Assembly (NCBI GenBank): GCA_036877525.1
Contig: JAZGTH010000005.1
Span: forward strand, 1,166,001 to 1,230,000
Length of the DNA stretch: 64,000 nt
Source: Chromobotia macracanthus
Lineage: Eukaryota > Chordata > Actinopteri > Cypriniformes > Botiidae
Reading direction: 5' to 3'
How positions within the stretch are numbered: the first letter of the stretch is position 1; every line of letters starts with the position of its first letter. The position numbers were made by a program, and so were the translations under genes. Positions 1 through 11,419 of the stretch are shown piece after piece. Below the pieces are notes generated by a model. That model was not told the origin of the DNA. It did not search any database and was given only the letters and a program-made list of their open reading frames with translations.

Positions 1-749
1 AGTTTTAAAACCGCCCTTTAGAGGATAAATTAAGTGGTCAAAGACCTTATTCAGATATCTTAATTAAAGGCTACCCTATTGGGTAATGAAGGTATCCAAA
101 CTTAAGCAAAAGCAAAAATACATATAAACGAGAAAATAGTAGCATGAAAATGCAGAAGGTACAAATGTAAAATGGACAGAATATACAATTCTGAGAAACT
201 ATCCTAGTAAAAATTGAAATATTCAGGGGTACAATATGGGTAATGTCTTGTCTCTTAAATGTGTTTAGATAGCCTACTTCTGACCAAAATCTCGGAGCAT
301 TTGTGCTGTAAACGGGAAAGTAATTCAAAATTAAAATATATCGCTCTGATGAATGATTAATATAATCTTTATAAATATGTTTCAAATGGACTATTTAAAC
401 TTTAGACATACGATGACCTGCCTTTTATCTTTTGACGAATCGTTTTAGTTTTTATAGGTTTATTCAACATATTACATGTTAAACATATGAACACAATTTT
501 TAATCAACAAGAGTACAATACAAAGTTATACCTTCAATATTTAATCTACACATTCATACAGTTTTATACAAAACATTTTTTTGACTCGGAGTATACATGC
601 GGTAAATCTATTGAAGCAATCAAACAATTATACGAGGAAATAATCCGAATTGTGAATAAACAAAACACGAGCACAACATACGAGAGCACCTCACTTACAG
701 ACACAAAGAGTAGTGGGCGAGTGAGTAGGCCACAGCATTACTATGATGT
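1..749. other. 3' flank of pitx1, no feature recognised
   Basis: AT-rich sequence with only short chance reading frames on both strands. No transposon signature seen. Confidence 0.5.
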
Positions 750-1016
750 CCTATGACAGCCACTCACAAATTTATTGTTCCCATATAGAGCATAAGAATG
801 ATTGTCAAATGTAGCAAGCGAAATTGTTCCACGTTTATACAGCCTATGTACAATGTGTGAACTTGTCTTCATAATGTCGAAAAAATCCAAAAGACAATTC
901 AATTGTTGCGCAAGTTCAGTTAACACAGACAATCCACATAATCCGTGAAAATGCTGATTGTATCTAATCCATTATGCTACGATTGTTCAAGTATCCGTTA
1001 AGTGAGGTTTAATTCG
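750..1016 (-). other. pitx1: pitx1 3' UTR (predicted)
   Basis: Directly follows the stop codon on the minus strand. An AATAAA signal (TTTATT on the plus strand, 771-776) is followed within about 20 nt by a GT-rich stretch (TTGTGAGTGGCTGT), a usual polyadenylation arrangement. That predicts a short 3' UTR ending near 750. A second AATAAA at plus 459-464 could give a longer form. Confidence 0.5.
771..776 (-). terminator. predicted polyadenylation signal of pitx1
   Basis: AATAAA on the minus strand about 240 nt after the stop codon, with a GT-rich downstream element. Confidence 0.5.
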
Positions 1017-1565
1017 TCAGCTGTTGTACTGGCACGCGTTAAGACCAGAGCCGGGACTCTGCAAACCGCTATATCCAAAAGACGGATGCTGCTTGGACTT
1101 CAGTCTTAACGTCGCCAGGCTGGAGTTACAAGTGTCCCGGTATACACTGTAAGGAGAGCCAGGAGGCCCATACGGACATGTGGACGAACCCATGGCCGAA
1201 TTCATCGAGGAGCTCCCGATGCCGTTTAAATTGCCGATGTTATTCAGACCTGTCGCTGGCATGCCGGGCACGGCAGAATGTCCCATCCCTGATGCCATGC
1301 TCATGGATGAGATTGAGCTTGGGGCCGAGAACATAGACTGGGATGTGAGGGGACTCATAGAGTTAAAAAATGTGAAATTCTTAGTGGACAGTGGGGCTGG
1401 AGCTAGTGCCTTGTTGGTCCAGTTGTTGTAAGTGTATGCAGGATAGACCTCATCGTAGGGTTGCATTAAGCCGCTGAACTGGGGAAGATAACTGTTCTTA
1501 CACAAATCCATTTGCTGGTTGCGCTCCCTCTTTCTCCACTTCGCCCTTCGATTTTTAAACCAGAC
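1017..1565 (-). CDS. pitx1: pitx1 coding exon 3 (recognition helix, activation tail, OAR)
   Basis: 549 bp including the TGA stop at 1019-1017, 182 residues. The acceptor is TTTATAG above 1565. It opens with the recognition helix VWFKNRRAKWRKRERNQQ, then a Ser/Met/Asn-rich activation tail (FFNSMSPLTSQSMFS, SISSMSM), and ends with the OAR motif and CQYNS. Confidence 0.95.
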   Translation of the reverse strand, partial: VWFKNRRAKWRKRERNQQMDLCKNSYLPQFSGLMQPYDEVYPAYTYNNWTNKALAPAPLSTKNFTFFNSMSPLTSQSMFSAPSSISSMSMASGMGHSAVPGMPATGLNNIGNLNGIGSSSMNSAMGSSTCPYGPPGSPYSVYRDTCNSSLATLRLKSKQHPSFGYSGLQSPGSGLNACQYNS

Positions 1566-3548
1566 CTATAAACAGACAGCAAATAACGCATTATTTAGAC
1601 AATTACACAAGATAGGTTACAGACAAGTGCAGACATGCACTTTCTTGTATTAATTATTGTATGAATTTTAACATCTTCGAAGCAGACGTCTCATTTATCT
1701 GAGCACAGAGCAAATTTGATTGTCCACAAATACAAGTGTAACAAGACAGAATGCTAGCAGGTCCAGGGGTCCAGTGCAGCGATTTTGCTCAAGCCGAGAT
1801 GGCAGACTTTTTGGGTACTGTATAAATAAAAACGTGATTTGCTAAATCTTTAAGAATTATTAAGTAAAGTCACTGGTAAGATTTTAAAATAAGCGCCATT
1901 ACATTTGTAGTACATAGATATATAAGCCTACTTCTAATTTCAAATATTAACGAGATGTTTGGCAAATGAAAACCATAAGCACTTTAAACAACGTTAAACT
2001 CGAATAGAACAGAATGTAAAACAAAAGTCTGAACAACAAAAGAAACTGTATTATATTACTTTAACCAGGCCAACAGCAAAATGTCCGCCACTTGCCAAAC
2101 ATTTTTTCTCTGTCCCTTTGTTAACAAAATGTGGGGTAGAATTTGCAATGAATTAACTGCAGACAATGCAAAGAAACGTAAAATACCTAAAAGGCACTAT
2201 GCAATATTTCCCAGAAAAGAAGGCCTACGCTAAACAATGTAACTGTTTAAACATTTTTCCAAACTTCGAAATGGAATAAGAACAAGTTTTCAAATTCGTT
2301 AACAGTTTACGCTGAACTGAACATATAAACCACCAATGCGCCAAAACGTGTTATGTGGCATTTAAATATTTTCCTTGGATTACGGCCTAATGTTGAGTAC
2401 TTAGTTTGCACGGTATTACTCTACTGCACTGAAATGAGAACAATATATCGAGAAAGATAAATGAGAAAGATCATTTGGCTAAACATAAATGTGAAGATCA
2501 CCCTTATTCGAACATAAAATGTTGCGCCCATCCAAATGCATTGTCTTGTCTGGATGCATTAGTTGGTAAGTTCAGTTTAGTTACCCGGACTCGGGCCTCC
2601 GTGAGGTTGGTCCACACTGCGATCTCCTCTCTAGTGCTCATGTCCGGATACCGGTTCCTTTGGAAAGTGGCTTCCAACTCCTGCAGTTGCTGGCTGGTGA
2701 AGTGAGTCCTCTGCCGTCTCTGTTTCTTTTTCTTAGACTCATCCGCGTTTCCATCGTCACTTTGTTCGACAGACCTCTCTTTTTCTGGGGAGACGAAACC
2801 TGAGTTGAAATCTGGGCTCAGTGCTCAGACGCTTTTCCTCAGGAGTCTAGAGCAGTTGTAGACGGACAGAAGTGAACCATATAAAGACTCGGGCGCTCGG
2901 AGAGGACGACAGAACCAACATAATCCACAAATGTGAAAAAATGTATACAGTCGTCTATGTTCGGAATCGGGCCCAGCTCACTGATGTTTACAACACCTTT
3001 ATGAACTTTATGTGGAGACTTGAGAAGGTTAAGTAAAATATTCTGAAGCACAACTTTTTCTGAGCTAAGAAATGCAGGTACCTATTTGTATTATTTATAA
3101 CATGGACAGTTCTGAGGTAATATGCATACGAGGAAGAGGACAAAATACAATTTCTAAATACAAGTACACTTATTATGAAACAGATATCCACATATCCATC
3201 GATATTTTATGTTGTAAGTTTTAGAATGCATAACTTATCTTTTAAGTGCAAAATTGCAGCAACGAATATGTTTTTTGTTTGACATTGAAAAACGGGTCAT
3301 TAAGGTATTTCAAGCAAAATTAAAACATGTTACATATGTTAGGAGTATTATAAGTCAAACAAACGTTGTTTTATTTAAGCCTGTTGATGGGTTATGGAGG
3401 AATATATGATGTGTTCTGTACCTGCTGTTTCATTATCAGAAGACTCGCTGCCTGTATTTTCCAGCGTGTCTCTGGTGCTGTTGCTTCTCGGCAGATGTAA
3501 CGATGAGGCCATTTCCAAATTCATTCCACCTTTAAAACAATCGTGCAT
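1017..3548 (-). CDS. pitx1: pitx1, paired-like homeodomain transcription factor (3 coding exons)
   Basis: Minus-strand gene with coding exons 3548-3422, 2784-2585 and 1565-1017. They join to 876 nt, or 291 residues plus a TGA stop, close to the roughly 300-residue family length. The start at 3548 is chosen because it gives the Pitx1-type N-terminus with FKGGM a few residues in; a TAA lies upstream in frame. The homeodomain spans about residues 64-123 and contains VWFKNRRAKW, so position 50 is lysine, the bicoid-type specificity that binds TAATCC. A serine/proline-rich transactivation tail follows, with an OAR motif (SLATLRLKSKQH) at about residues 254-270. The end NACQYNS is typical of Pitx1, not Pitx2. 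Both introns are GT-AG, and the second falls between homeodomain residues 46 and 47, the conserved Pitx position. Known family role: nuclear factor for hindlimb/pelvic identity, pituitary and jaw. No broken codon or missing key residue is seen. Confidence 0.95.
1566..2584 (-). other. pitx1 intron 2
   Basis: 1019-bp GT-AG intron that splits the homeodomain between residues 46 and 47. AT-rich; I see no repeat or further open coding segment inside it. Confidence 0.9.
2585..2784 (-). CDS. pitx1: pitx1 coding exon 2 (N-terminal homeodomain)
   Basis: 200 bp. The acceptor is a pyrimidine-rich stretch ending CCCCAG just above 2784, and the donor CCGG/GTAACT is at 2584 downwards. The first two bases complete the split glutamate codon from exon 1, and the exon ends exactly on the arginine codon of ARVR. 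It encodes a short acidic linker, a basic KKKKQRRQR nuclear-localisation-like stretch, and homeodomain helices 1 and 2 through the start of helix 3 (HFTSQQLQELEATFQ, NRYPDM). Confidence 0.93.
2785..3421 (-). other. pitx1 intron 1
   Basis: 637-bp GT-AG intron between the N-terminal exon and the homeodomain exon. In the homeodomain frame a TGA lies just upstream of the chosen acceptor, so the exon cannot extend much further 5'. Confidence 0.85.
3422..3548 (-). CDS. pitx1: pitx1 coding exon 1
   Basis: Encodes 42 codons plus one base (phase 1). It contains the FKGGM start region and the acidic/serine stretch SESSDNET that matches the Pitx1 N-terminus. The donor is GCAG followed by GTACAG at 3421 downwards. 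A second in-frame ATG at 3524 and a third at 3512 could also be used, but the upstream start keeps the FKGGM match to the family. Confidence 0.88.
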
Positions 3549-3910
3549 ATTACAAAGCGGTTTCCAGCGGTGTGATATACGAGCGTCAACACATTAGCTA
3601 AGTAATCCACAACCATGCTCTATTAAATAAATACGTGGACAGCTACAGCGATATTTTCTCTAAATATTACAGGTAGACTATAATGTTTAACAGTAAGTGT
3701 TCAGTGCATGCGAATGGAAGTGGCCACAACAGCTTGGGGCAAGAGGATCCACCCATCCTCTCCTCCCCGCTTCCACTGCCAGTCCCACCCACAAAGTCAA
3801 AGCATGCACGCAAGTAAACCCTTCAATACACTTCATCAAACCTTCATTACTCCACAAAAATTGCGCAAAAATGTACATTTGCCAAATTTGAAGTGGATTT
3901 TGCCATTTAT
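3549..3910 (-). promoter_or_regulatory. pitx1 5' UTR / proximal promoter region (predicted)
   Basis: Sequence immediately 5' of the start codon. It holds a TAATCC site (3603-3608, the sequence Pitx proteins themselves bind), an AT-rich TATA-like stretch at about 3620-3635, and a GC-richer patch at about 3705-3820 with GGGTGGGA/CCCACCC boxes (Sp/Klf type) beside a CTTTGA-type TCF/LEF-like sequence. The start site of transcription is not determined. Confidence 0.4.
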
Positions 3911-4394
3911 TTAGGACTGAAAGAACTCAAAGTTAACCTGAAAATAACATGACTGACTAGAATTGATAAATTGCAATATATTTATAACACTATTTATAAT
4001 ACTATTAAGCTATTACGTATGCCAAATAGCTAAACTTTAATATTTAACAACTGTTTTACAATAGAAATATTAAAAGTTCGACAGGAACATACAGGGACCC
4101 AAACATTTACGTGATGTAATGTGTTATTGTCAAAGTGACGAGAAACATTAACGGATCTGTTTTCTGCGTATTATGCATAATATTAAGAATAAATGTATGC
4201 AAATTATAAATAATCAGACAAACTAGAACATGGTAAATGTGCGGATTTGACTCAAGGGTGTATTTAGTTGTGGATACAACGTTTAAAAAAATCTAGTAAA
4301 AAATCTCGTTTCGACAGTAAACCTGTGTCTGTAACCATTGTATTTTGGTATGTCTTGTCACGTCTGCTCAGAATGTGATAGTTCACCTAAAACA
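3911..4394. other. AT-rich promoter-side DNA, nothing recognised
   Basis: No coding or repeat signal beyond short chance frames. Confidence 0.4.
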
Positions 4395-4545
4395 AATAAA
4401 AACACATTCTGGTTCGATTCCAGTGGCGGCAGGTAAGTGCTGCCCACTGCTTCGTGTGTGTGTTCACGAATTGCAGTGTCGGGTTAAATATGATACAGAG
4501 GTCACATTTCGGGTGTGGGTTACCACACCTGACAAAAAATTAAAA
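4395..4545 (+). mobile_element. tRNA-derived SINE fragment
   Basis: Contains a box-B-like RNA polymerase III element (GGTTCGATTCC, about 4411-4421). It is followed by 'ctgcccactgcttcgtgtg', a GGGTTAAAT stretch and 'gggtgtgggttaccacacct', the characteristic body and tail of an abundant fish tRNA-SINE. The 5' half with box A is missing or too diverged to see. Confidence 0.55.
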
Positions 4546-6299
4546 CGAAAGAGAATAAAGAAGGTACTTGCATTGGCAGACAGGTTAAAACATGTTATTT
4601 ACTATAGCTGTGCTTAAGATTTCAATGGGGATGACATCCACCCAAGTAGTTTGGTCCCCTCCAATTTCGAAGACATGGCGAAAACAACTCGCTTACACAG
4701 CTAATTTCTTCGGGATTTGTTCAAGCTAGTGGCGCCTGCTGGTTGGGTAAAATAAAAAGCTACTTCGTTAAATACGATATGTTAAATAAGAATAAAGTTA
4801 AATACGAAATGTTCATCCACAACGTATGAAAGATCTTAGACTTTTAGACTAGAGAAGCAGTTTTTCTAACCACGCAATAAATGTGGTCACCCGCTTTCCT
4901 AAATTGTAATCAGCTTATGTGAAATACATCGCAGGAAATGTAGATGTATATAAGGTACCTTCGCAGCATGAGAACTTCCTTTAAGTATATATTAAACCAG
5001 AAACATCAATGAAGATAAATACAACACCTTTTAAAACAATTGCTTCGAGAGTTTTGCAAGTGAATTTTGCATTGTTCCACAAGCACATCTACAAACGCGG
5101 GCTATTTGTTTATGCAATAACTTATTGAATGTTAGTTCTCAAGAATAACTAACAGAATAATAATTGTTTTATTATTCTGCCACCATATTAACACATTGTT
5201 TAAACACCAACAAACATGATTAAGATTCATATATAGCGGATTCAGTATATTAATCAAATTTATTAATAAAGGGTTATCTGAATACATGTGGATGGTCAAT
5301 AAGTCTATTTCTAATGTGAATGTGCACTTTGCAATTTTTTAGCTATAAGCTCCCTTTGGGTTTTAATAGAATTATGATGTTTGCTCACGGTCTCACCTGT
5401 CAGGCGCGCTCTTAGTTCACATTTTACACGTTATAAGTTTAACTCAATGTCTTTTGTCCCTTTATTACAACTTATAACGTATTAAAACAAATATTTTAAA
5501 TATATGCTGTAGATAATTTAGATAATCTAAATTATTATACTTCATTATTTAAATGTTCTTTATTCGTGAACATTTAAAACAGCAACAGTTCAATGATTAT
5601 TACTATTATTATTAGCAGTACTAAAATATTAATTGATTTAGAAAAACTGAAGCATTCATATAGTTCTGTTTCAACTGTCTTTGAAAAAGGAAATGAAACA
5701 AAATTGAAAAGTTACTAAAACTATTTTCAGTGGCCAAAGAAATCTTAGACATTTTAATAGCACAACATTACGCCGTAAGTCTATCTTTATCCTCACAAAA
5801 CATTCATGTAAACTTTTCACGCCACATATCGGACCCCAATGAAAACACCTCAGTCATTTGATATAAAGTGTATGAAAGCCGCTAACTTTAACGGTTTGCA
5901 TCACTTGTCATGCTGTAACCTGGACACTATGCAAAAACGCCTGTCTGTAATACTATTACATTTAAATTCACTCTTCACAGCACTATTCACAGCATTAACT
6001 GCACCAATATATGGACAATCTTTAAAGCGAAGCATTTAAATTTCTCAACCATAGCAGACTACTATTCCAAGTGAATTAGGCCTACATATGAGATCTATCA
6101 CATGCTATTCATCATAAGAAGATAACAGCGTAAATGCTGAATGCAAAGTTCAACAAACATTGTTTAAAAGCGATGAAGTGAGACTCACAGATCAGTTTTC
6201 AAAAAGGCTGTTCGTGTTCTCTTCTTTTGAAATAAATCAACTCCATGCGGTTAAAATATATAGTTACTCGAATATTTGGGTACAAGCAATGTGTAGGAA
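4546..6299. other. AT-rich upstream DNA, nothing recognised
   Basis: No open coding segment with family similarity and no clear repeat. Confidence 0.4.
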
Positions 6300-6430
6300 T
6301 ACGTTTGCGGAGATGCTGCACTGAAGCCTGTATCCTGGTGATGGAGTGCAGTCCCTCCGGCTCGCCGTCTCAGTGACGTCACAGTCGCAGTTTCAAGAAG
6401 CTAGATGGAGGATGAGCTTTTGAACACACG
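6300..6430. promoter_or_regulatory. GC-rich patch with perfect CRE, candidate distal promoter or non-coding first exon
   Basis: A local rise in GC and CpG inside AT-rich DNA, about 2.8 kb 5' of the pitx1 start codon. It contains the palindromic cAMP response element TGACGTCA at 6374-6381. On the minus strand a donor-like AAAC/GTATTC follows at about 6300, so it could be an untranslated first exon. That reading is speculative. Confidence 0.3.
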
Positions 6431-6723
6431 TTAGAGTGGATGATAAGATAAACTGTTTAGATCTAGTAGGCTTACACAAGTGATTGTCATGCGCCACGTT
6501 TGCATTATTTTTTGTTTTGTTTTATTTTGATCCGGGTCAGCATTGTGTCTGATCACTTTAGGGGTATTTATTCTTATATAGCCTGTTGTTTATACATACA
6601 TACACATACTTAACGTCTTCCCCCACTACATATATTTATTTTAAAGTTTACACTACACTTATGCAGTGTTACTGTATTGATGTGTTTCTGGTGTTTTTAC
6701 ACATGCAGAGATCAGCATTGCCA
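6431..6723. other. unremarkable AT-rich spacer
   Basis: No feature seen. Confidence 0.3.
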
Positions 6724-7623
6724 TTAACCCTTTCACAGTAAGTTCGGCATTTTCAGACTGAACCCCGGCGTGAGTTTTCTTTAATACGACCTTTATACTG
6801 CAACGTCTCACGTTCCAGTTACCATGGAAACGCATAAAGCTTGTCATGTGACATTTCGCAGTCACAGTGGCTCGCTGCAGCTCATATATAGGCTATATGT
6901 ATATTTCATACAAAATATTTTTAAACCTTTTACATGCATTGTTAAATGAAATATTTTCCAATTGTTAAATATATGCAAACTTAGGTGTTTGTATAGTTTA
7001 ATAACGATAATGTTAGATGATTGGTAAGTTATCACGGGCACCGTGATTTGTCCGGGAGGCAGACCCTTCTGGATTTAAAACAAACATGCTCATCCACTTC
7101 TGCGAACTGAGAGAGGAATAGAGTAAACTTTATAATTACCTACACAATGTGCGATTGACATGAATAAAACAAAACCGCATGTTATGTTTGAAAGGTTTGT
7201 TTTGCCTCCGTTAAATAAACTTGTGTGATTGTGCAATGCAATGTGAAACGTAAGAAATATAAAATAATTTTTCGTAAGAAATGCGTTTGCCTCCGTTTCA
7301 TGCAAACTATAGGCTAAATATAAAGAAGATATACATTATGAAAAGCGCTATACAAATACATGTGAGTTGAAATTGAACGTATACATGTTTATTCCTCGTA
7401 TTTCTGTGATCGTGCAACGTAATGTGAAATGTAAGAAACAAATAAACATTACGTGAGAGACTCGCTCTCTGGTTTACCGCCAGCTCTAGTTTGAATACAG
7501 ATTTGAAATGATCAGGTGATCACGTGACCAGTGATCTTTCTGCTCACACCGGCTTGATTTTACCCATCTGGGGCAGCCTAGAATGATCACACCGGTGTGA
7601 TCACATACGCGTCAAAGGGTTAC
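6724..7623. mobile_element. putative non-autonomous piggyBac-like element (MITE)
   Basis: The left end reads TTAACCCTTT at 6724 and the right end AAAGGGTTA at 7614-7622. These are inverted and resemble piggyBac-type termini that insert at TTAA. Near the right end is a perfect 20-bp palindrome (7584-7603). There is no transposase. Internal sequence such as GATCACGTGACC at about 7517 adds partial inverted symmetry. The right-hand TTAA is not intact, so the boundaries are provisional. Confidence 0.35.
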
Positions 7624-7994
7624 AATTTCATGACATGGCAATAAAGCACTCTATTTTACAACTTTATAAAGTAATTGTCATTATAGTCATAGCATAGTCA
7701 TAATTGTAATTATAGTCATAGCAATAATATTTCGTTACAAATCTGCATATAGGTACGGTGCAATGATGCAGTGCCGCTTTTGCATTCGTCTTTTAAGGCA
7801 ACACCTTAGGATGGCCTAAATGAAATCAATTCATAGAAACTTTAGAATAAAATGTTGTTCACATTTGCTGTTTTTTTAATTAACCACCAGCATCCATAAC
7901 CTATTGAATGTTTTTACTCAGAAAGCCAACTATGTTCAATTATTCTCAAACACAATTAGGCTCGTTTAAAAGTTATTAAAAGCCCTAAAAGTTA
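7624..7994. other. spacer, no feature recognised
   Basis: AT-rich; includes a small imperfect direct repeat around 'tcatagcat' at about 7680-7730. Confidence 0.3.
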
Positions 7995-8095
7995 CATTTA
8001 TTCATTTGGCAGTCGCTTTTATTCAAAGCGATTTGTAAATCAAGGTACACAATCAGAACGTTTTCCATGGGAATCGAACCCTCAAGTCGCCACAA
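7995..8095 (-). repeat. LINE/SINE 3'-tail fragment
   Basis: 'catttggcagtcgctttta' followed by 'caaagcgatt' is the reverse complement of the tail that ends many fish LINE/SINE copies. It is followed by a tRNA-box-like 'gggaatcgaaccctc'. Only the tail remains. Confidence 0.5.
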
Positions 8096-9972
8096 CATAC
8101 ATCGACAAAATGTATAACAGCAATATGGTAACCATAAGCGTTAATAAAGCTTTAAATTAAAATTAAAGCTTTAAATTTAAATTAAATATAAACATTTATA
8201 ATGAAACCCTTCATATTCAAAGGTCAGGTTCCCAAAACTACAGACTTTTTGATTTCCAGTTTTGTTTTATGGCTCAACTACCACTGAGAGCCAAGCCATG
8301 CAACCAATAAATTGTTGTAATGAGTTCCTACATCACTATTAAGATCACAGCTTTGCTGATGTTTTTCTACGAAATGTTTCAAACAATGTGCAAACCATAA
8401 ATTTAACCCACGAAAAAAGAGCCGAGCCACTTGAACAGGACAGTCTTAACACAAGTGACTAAGTGAACATAAACTTGCAGTCTTATTTGCGTTTAAATGC
8501 ACACGGTTCCTTTAACGTTTGTAGAATAATTTTACCACCTCAGTAGAAGCAGACCTTTCACACCTGCCCTAATATAGTGATGCAAATAGACTGCAACAGA
8601 TTTGTTTTGCTAAGTCATTTCACAAAGTCGACGTTGGCGTTTTAAACAGTTATCATCAAGGTGATTACAATTTAGTAAATATTCTTTATAATGGGCTAAA
8701 TAATGTGCCTTTTTTACGTTTACGTTTTCACCCAGTTTGTTTCGAAAGTCCTCTTTTGACTTGTTGGCAACGCTTTAGGCCAGAGCTTCCTGTTTGCTCT
8801 TAAAATGTGTTTTACTTTTATGATGATTCTACCTACATAAACAGCCACTGTCTCCACGCTTTCACAATCCTATGTTTCCTTAGCAGGGGCAACCCTGAAA
8901 ACCTTTTCAAAGCACTCAGCTGCCTCTGTTCTTCTATACCCGACCTGCATGTGGTCAATTGAGTATTAATTGTGTGGTTAAAGCTTCATGCAAGCTTTTT
9001 CTTTTTTTACATTTAACGTATGCTTTTACTAAATCTATGGTAATAGCACAAATGTGAAGCTGTGAACTCAATACACTTTAATTATATTGCCGTAAATTAA
9101 CTCTGGGCACAGCAGAGTAACACTTGTTTGTTTAAAATATTTTTTTGTTCAATTTGATTTGAGATCACATAGTTTAACTGCATGTAAGAAAGTGTTAGAT
9201 GTAGAATACTTACTGCATGTGTTTTTAACTGATAGCTTTTTGATCAGGAGAGGCCAAATGCAAATGCCCTCCAAGGCATTCAAACCTAAATGTAGGTTTT
9301 TAGGAGTTAGGGCTTAAACCTTGTAACTTATAAAAAAAAAAGAACAATTGGCATGTTCCCAATAAGACTGCCAATGCAAAAATCATCGAAATATTAACAG
9401 CTGTTTCTTGTTTGGGGTTCTTATGAGCCATATTGAACACAGCAACATTCCTCTTGCCAATACTACATAGCATTACCACTGAAAATGAACTCTGAGGCTC
9501 CATTTATGTAGCCAAGGGTAAATGCCTTGTACCTGGGATGTAGTTGTAAAAGCATCAGTTTAATCAAACAGAAAATAGCTACAGGGGTGATGTCATTACT
9601 GTAGGCTTGAACCACTCTTCTTAGGTGCAGCAGGTCTTTGTAAAAAAGAATTTAAAGAACAAATTGATTTTTTAAATCAACATTTTATTGATAAAAAACA
9701 ACAACAGTTAAATCAATTATATATTCTTTGATTTTATGTTAATGAATGTTAAATAACAACTAAAATTATCCTGAACAAATGAATTTGATTAACAAAATTA
9801 TTGATGTGCAAAATAAAAACTGATGTCCATTGTAACAACTGTATACAAAACTATATTGACATCAGCATGGCTTTAACAGTAGTTTTTTCAGAAAACAGCT
9901 TCTTGAACTGTTTAATGGAACATTCTAGAAACCCGGTGTGCCTGGTTAGAGGCTGAACTGGCATGTGGCAGG
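8096..9972. other. intergenic DNA, nothing recognised
   Basis: Only short chance reading frames; no repeat family identified. Confidence 0.35.
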
Positions 9973-10030
9973 TCATAACTCCTGAAGGACCTCAAAAAGT
10001 CCCTGATTCTCCAGCAGCTTTAACATGTCT
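9973..10030 (-). other. exon-like segment (acceptor plus 18 codons and stop), unassigned
   Basis: On the minus strand a good acceptor (TATTTTTCAG) is followed at 10030 by an open stretch reading DMLKLLENQGLFEVLQEL and then TGA (9975-9973). The amphipathic helix-like composition looks protein-like, but I cannot assign it to a family or find partner exons nearby. It may be chance. Confidence 0.15.
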
Positions 10031-11190
10031 CTGAAAAATATATGTAGAGAGGATGTACCATAAGCCTAAATGCTTCAAAGGTACAAATTTTGCTGATTTG
10101 TTATAATGACAGTTGTGTCTTTTCAGTGTAATTATTTTATTGGCAGTTTGTCAGAAGTTTGACAGATTACCAGTGTTCAATGTTAAGTTTTAGAACAATT
10201 TAAAATTTCCATGCACGCAAAAATGTTTAAAGGTAAGAAAACAAGCTTAAATGTAGTGGATCAGCTTACAAAACCACTCAGAATACATTAGCAATGCTCT
10301 GCAATCATCCACAACACCTCAGCATCCTGGTAATGATGCAGATGTTGCAGATACAAACCACCCACATTTTCTTGAGGCAATGGCAAACAACTGTTTGTAA
10401 TATTCTCAAGCAAACGCACTCTGTTGCTTCTGATCAGATCAACATAGCAACATTTTGGACATAACTGGAACCCAATCCTTTATATAAACTGCTCCAGATC
10501 ATAATTTTAGGATGACCAAGCTTGAGGAAACATCTGAGCCAAAGAACCAAACATGTCACATGAGTTTTCCACCTGGGATTAATAAAGCATGCCTGTTTTT
10601 TTAGATTTAGGACAAGAATCTAAATCTGCCATTTTAAAATATAGATTTCCAGAGCCACTCTGTGTTGGTTTACTACTGTGTTCATACATTGTTGTGCCAT
10701 TTCCCTCCAGCATCAAACTGAAAATGTTCTGGTGTAGTTTCCTCTGTTAGTTGCAGGAGAATGAGCACACCATTACTCAATCATACTTTCTTGCTCATAA
10801 CACCAGCATGAATTTTCAAACGGGTTCACACTGGTTTATGCTGGTTTTACACAGTCATGCCAAAACAGCTTGTGAAGCTAGTTTACAGCATGGACTTTAT
10901 GGTGAAGCTGTTTAATGAAGAAAAGTTCTAAAAAGTTCTCACATCAGCATCCAGGTTTCTGGATGGGACTTTCTTAAAAATGTAAATGCAACAATGATCA
11001 ACAATTTTACACAGATCAAGGTGCCCCATAAATATCACGAAATGGACATCTTATTTCCACTGTTGATTTAATAGTTTCAAATGCTTCTTTTGGGCTTTAA
11101 ATAATCCTAAAATTCTGGAAAAAAAGAACTGGTAAGATAACTGTTGTTTTGTAATATGGCAGGAATACCTCACTGTTAAACTTACTGGAA
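10031..11190. other. intergenic DNA, nothing recognised
   Basis: No coding or clear repeat signal. Confidence 0.3.
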
Positions 11191-11419
11191 GAATTCAAAT
11201 CAAATTTAAATTAATTTATATAGCACATTTATATAGCACAATGTTACATTGTTGCGAAGTAGTTTTATACATGAAAAAGCACACAAAAGGAAAATTGTAA
11301 CATATACATCTTATACGGAAAACAAAAACTTGTTCGATAATATGATGTACGCTGTTCTCTATATGAGTTAAAACATGAACAAACATACATAAAACATGAC
11401 AACATGATAAATTAGATGG

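Noticed and set aside
1180..1431. Plus-strand reading frame antisense to pitx1
   Set aside because: Shadow of the conserved pitx1 exon 3; no independent similarity.
8070..8095. Functional tRNA gene suggested by a box-B-like sequence
   Set aside because: Only a fragment with the tRNA-like promoter element and no cloverleaf; part of a SINE/LINE tail.
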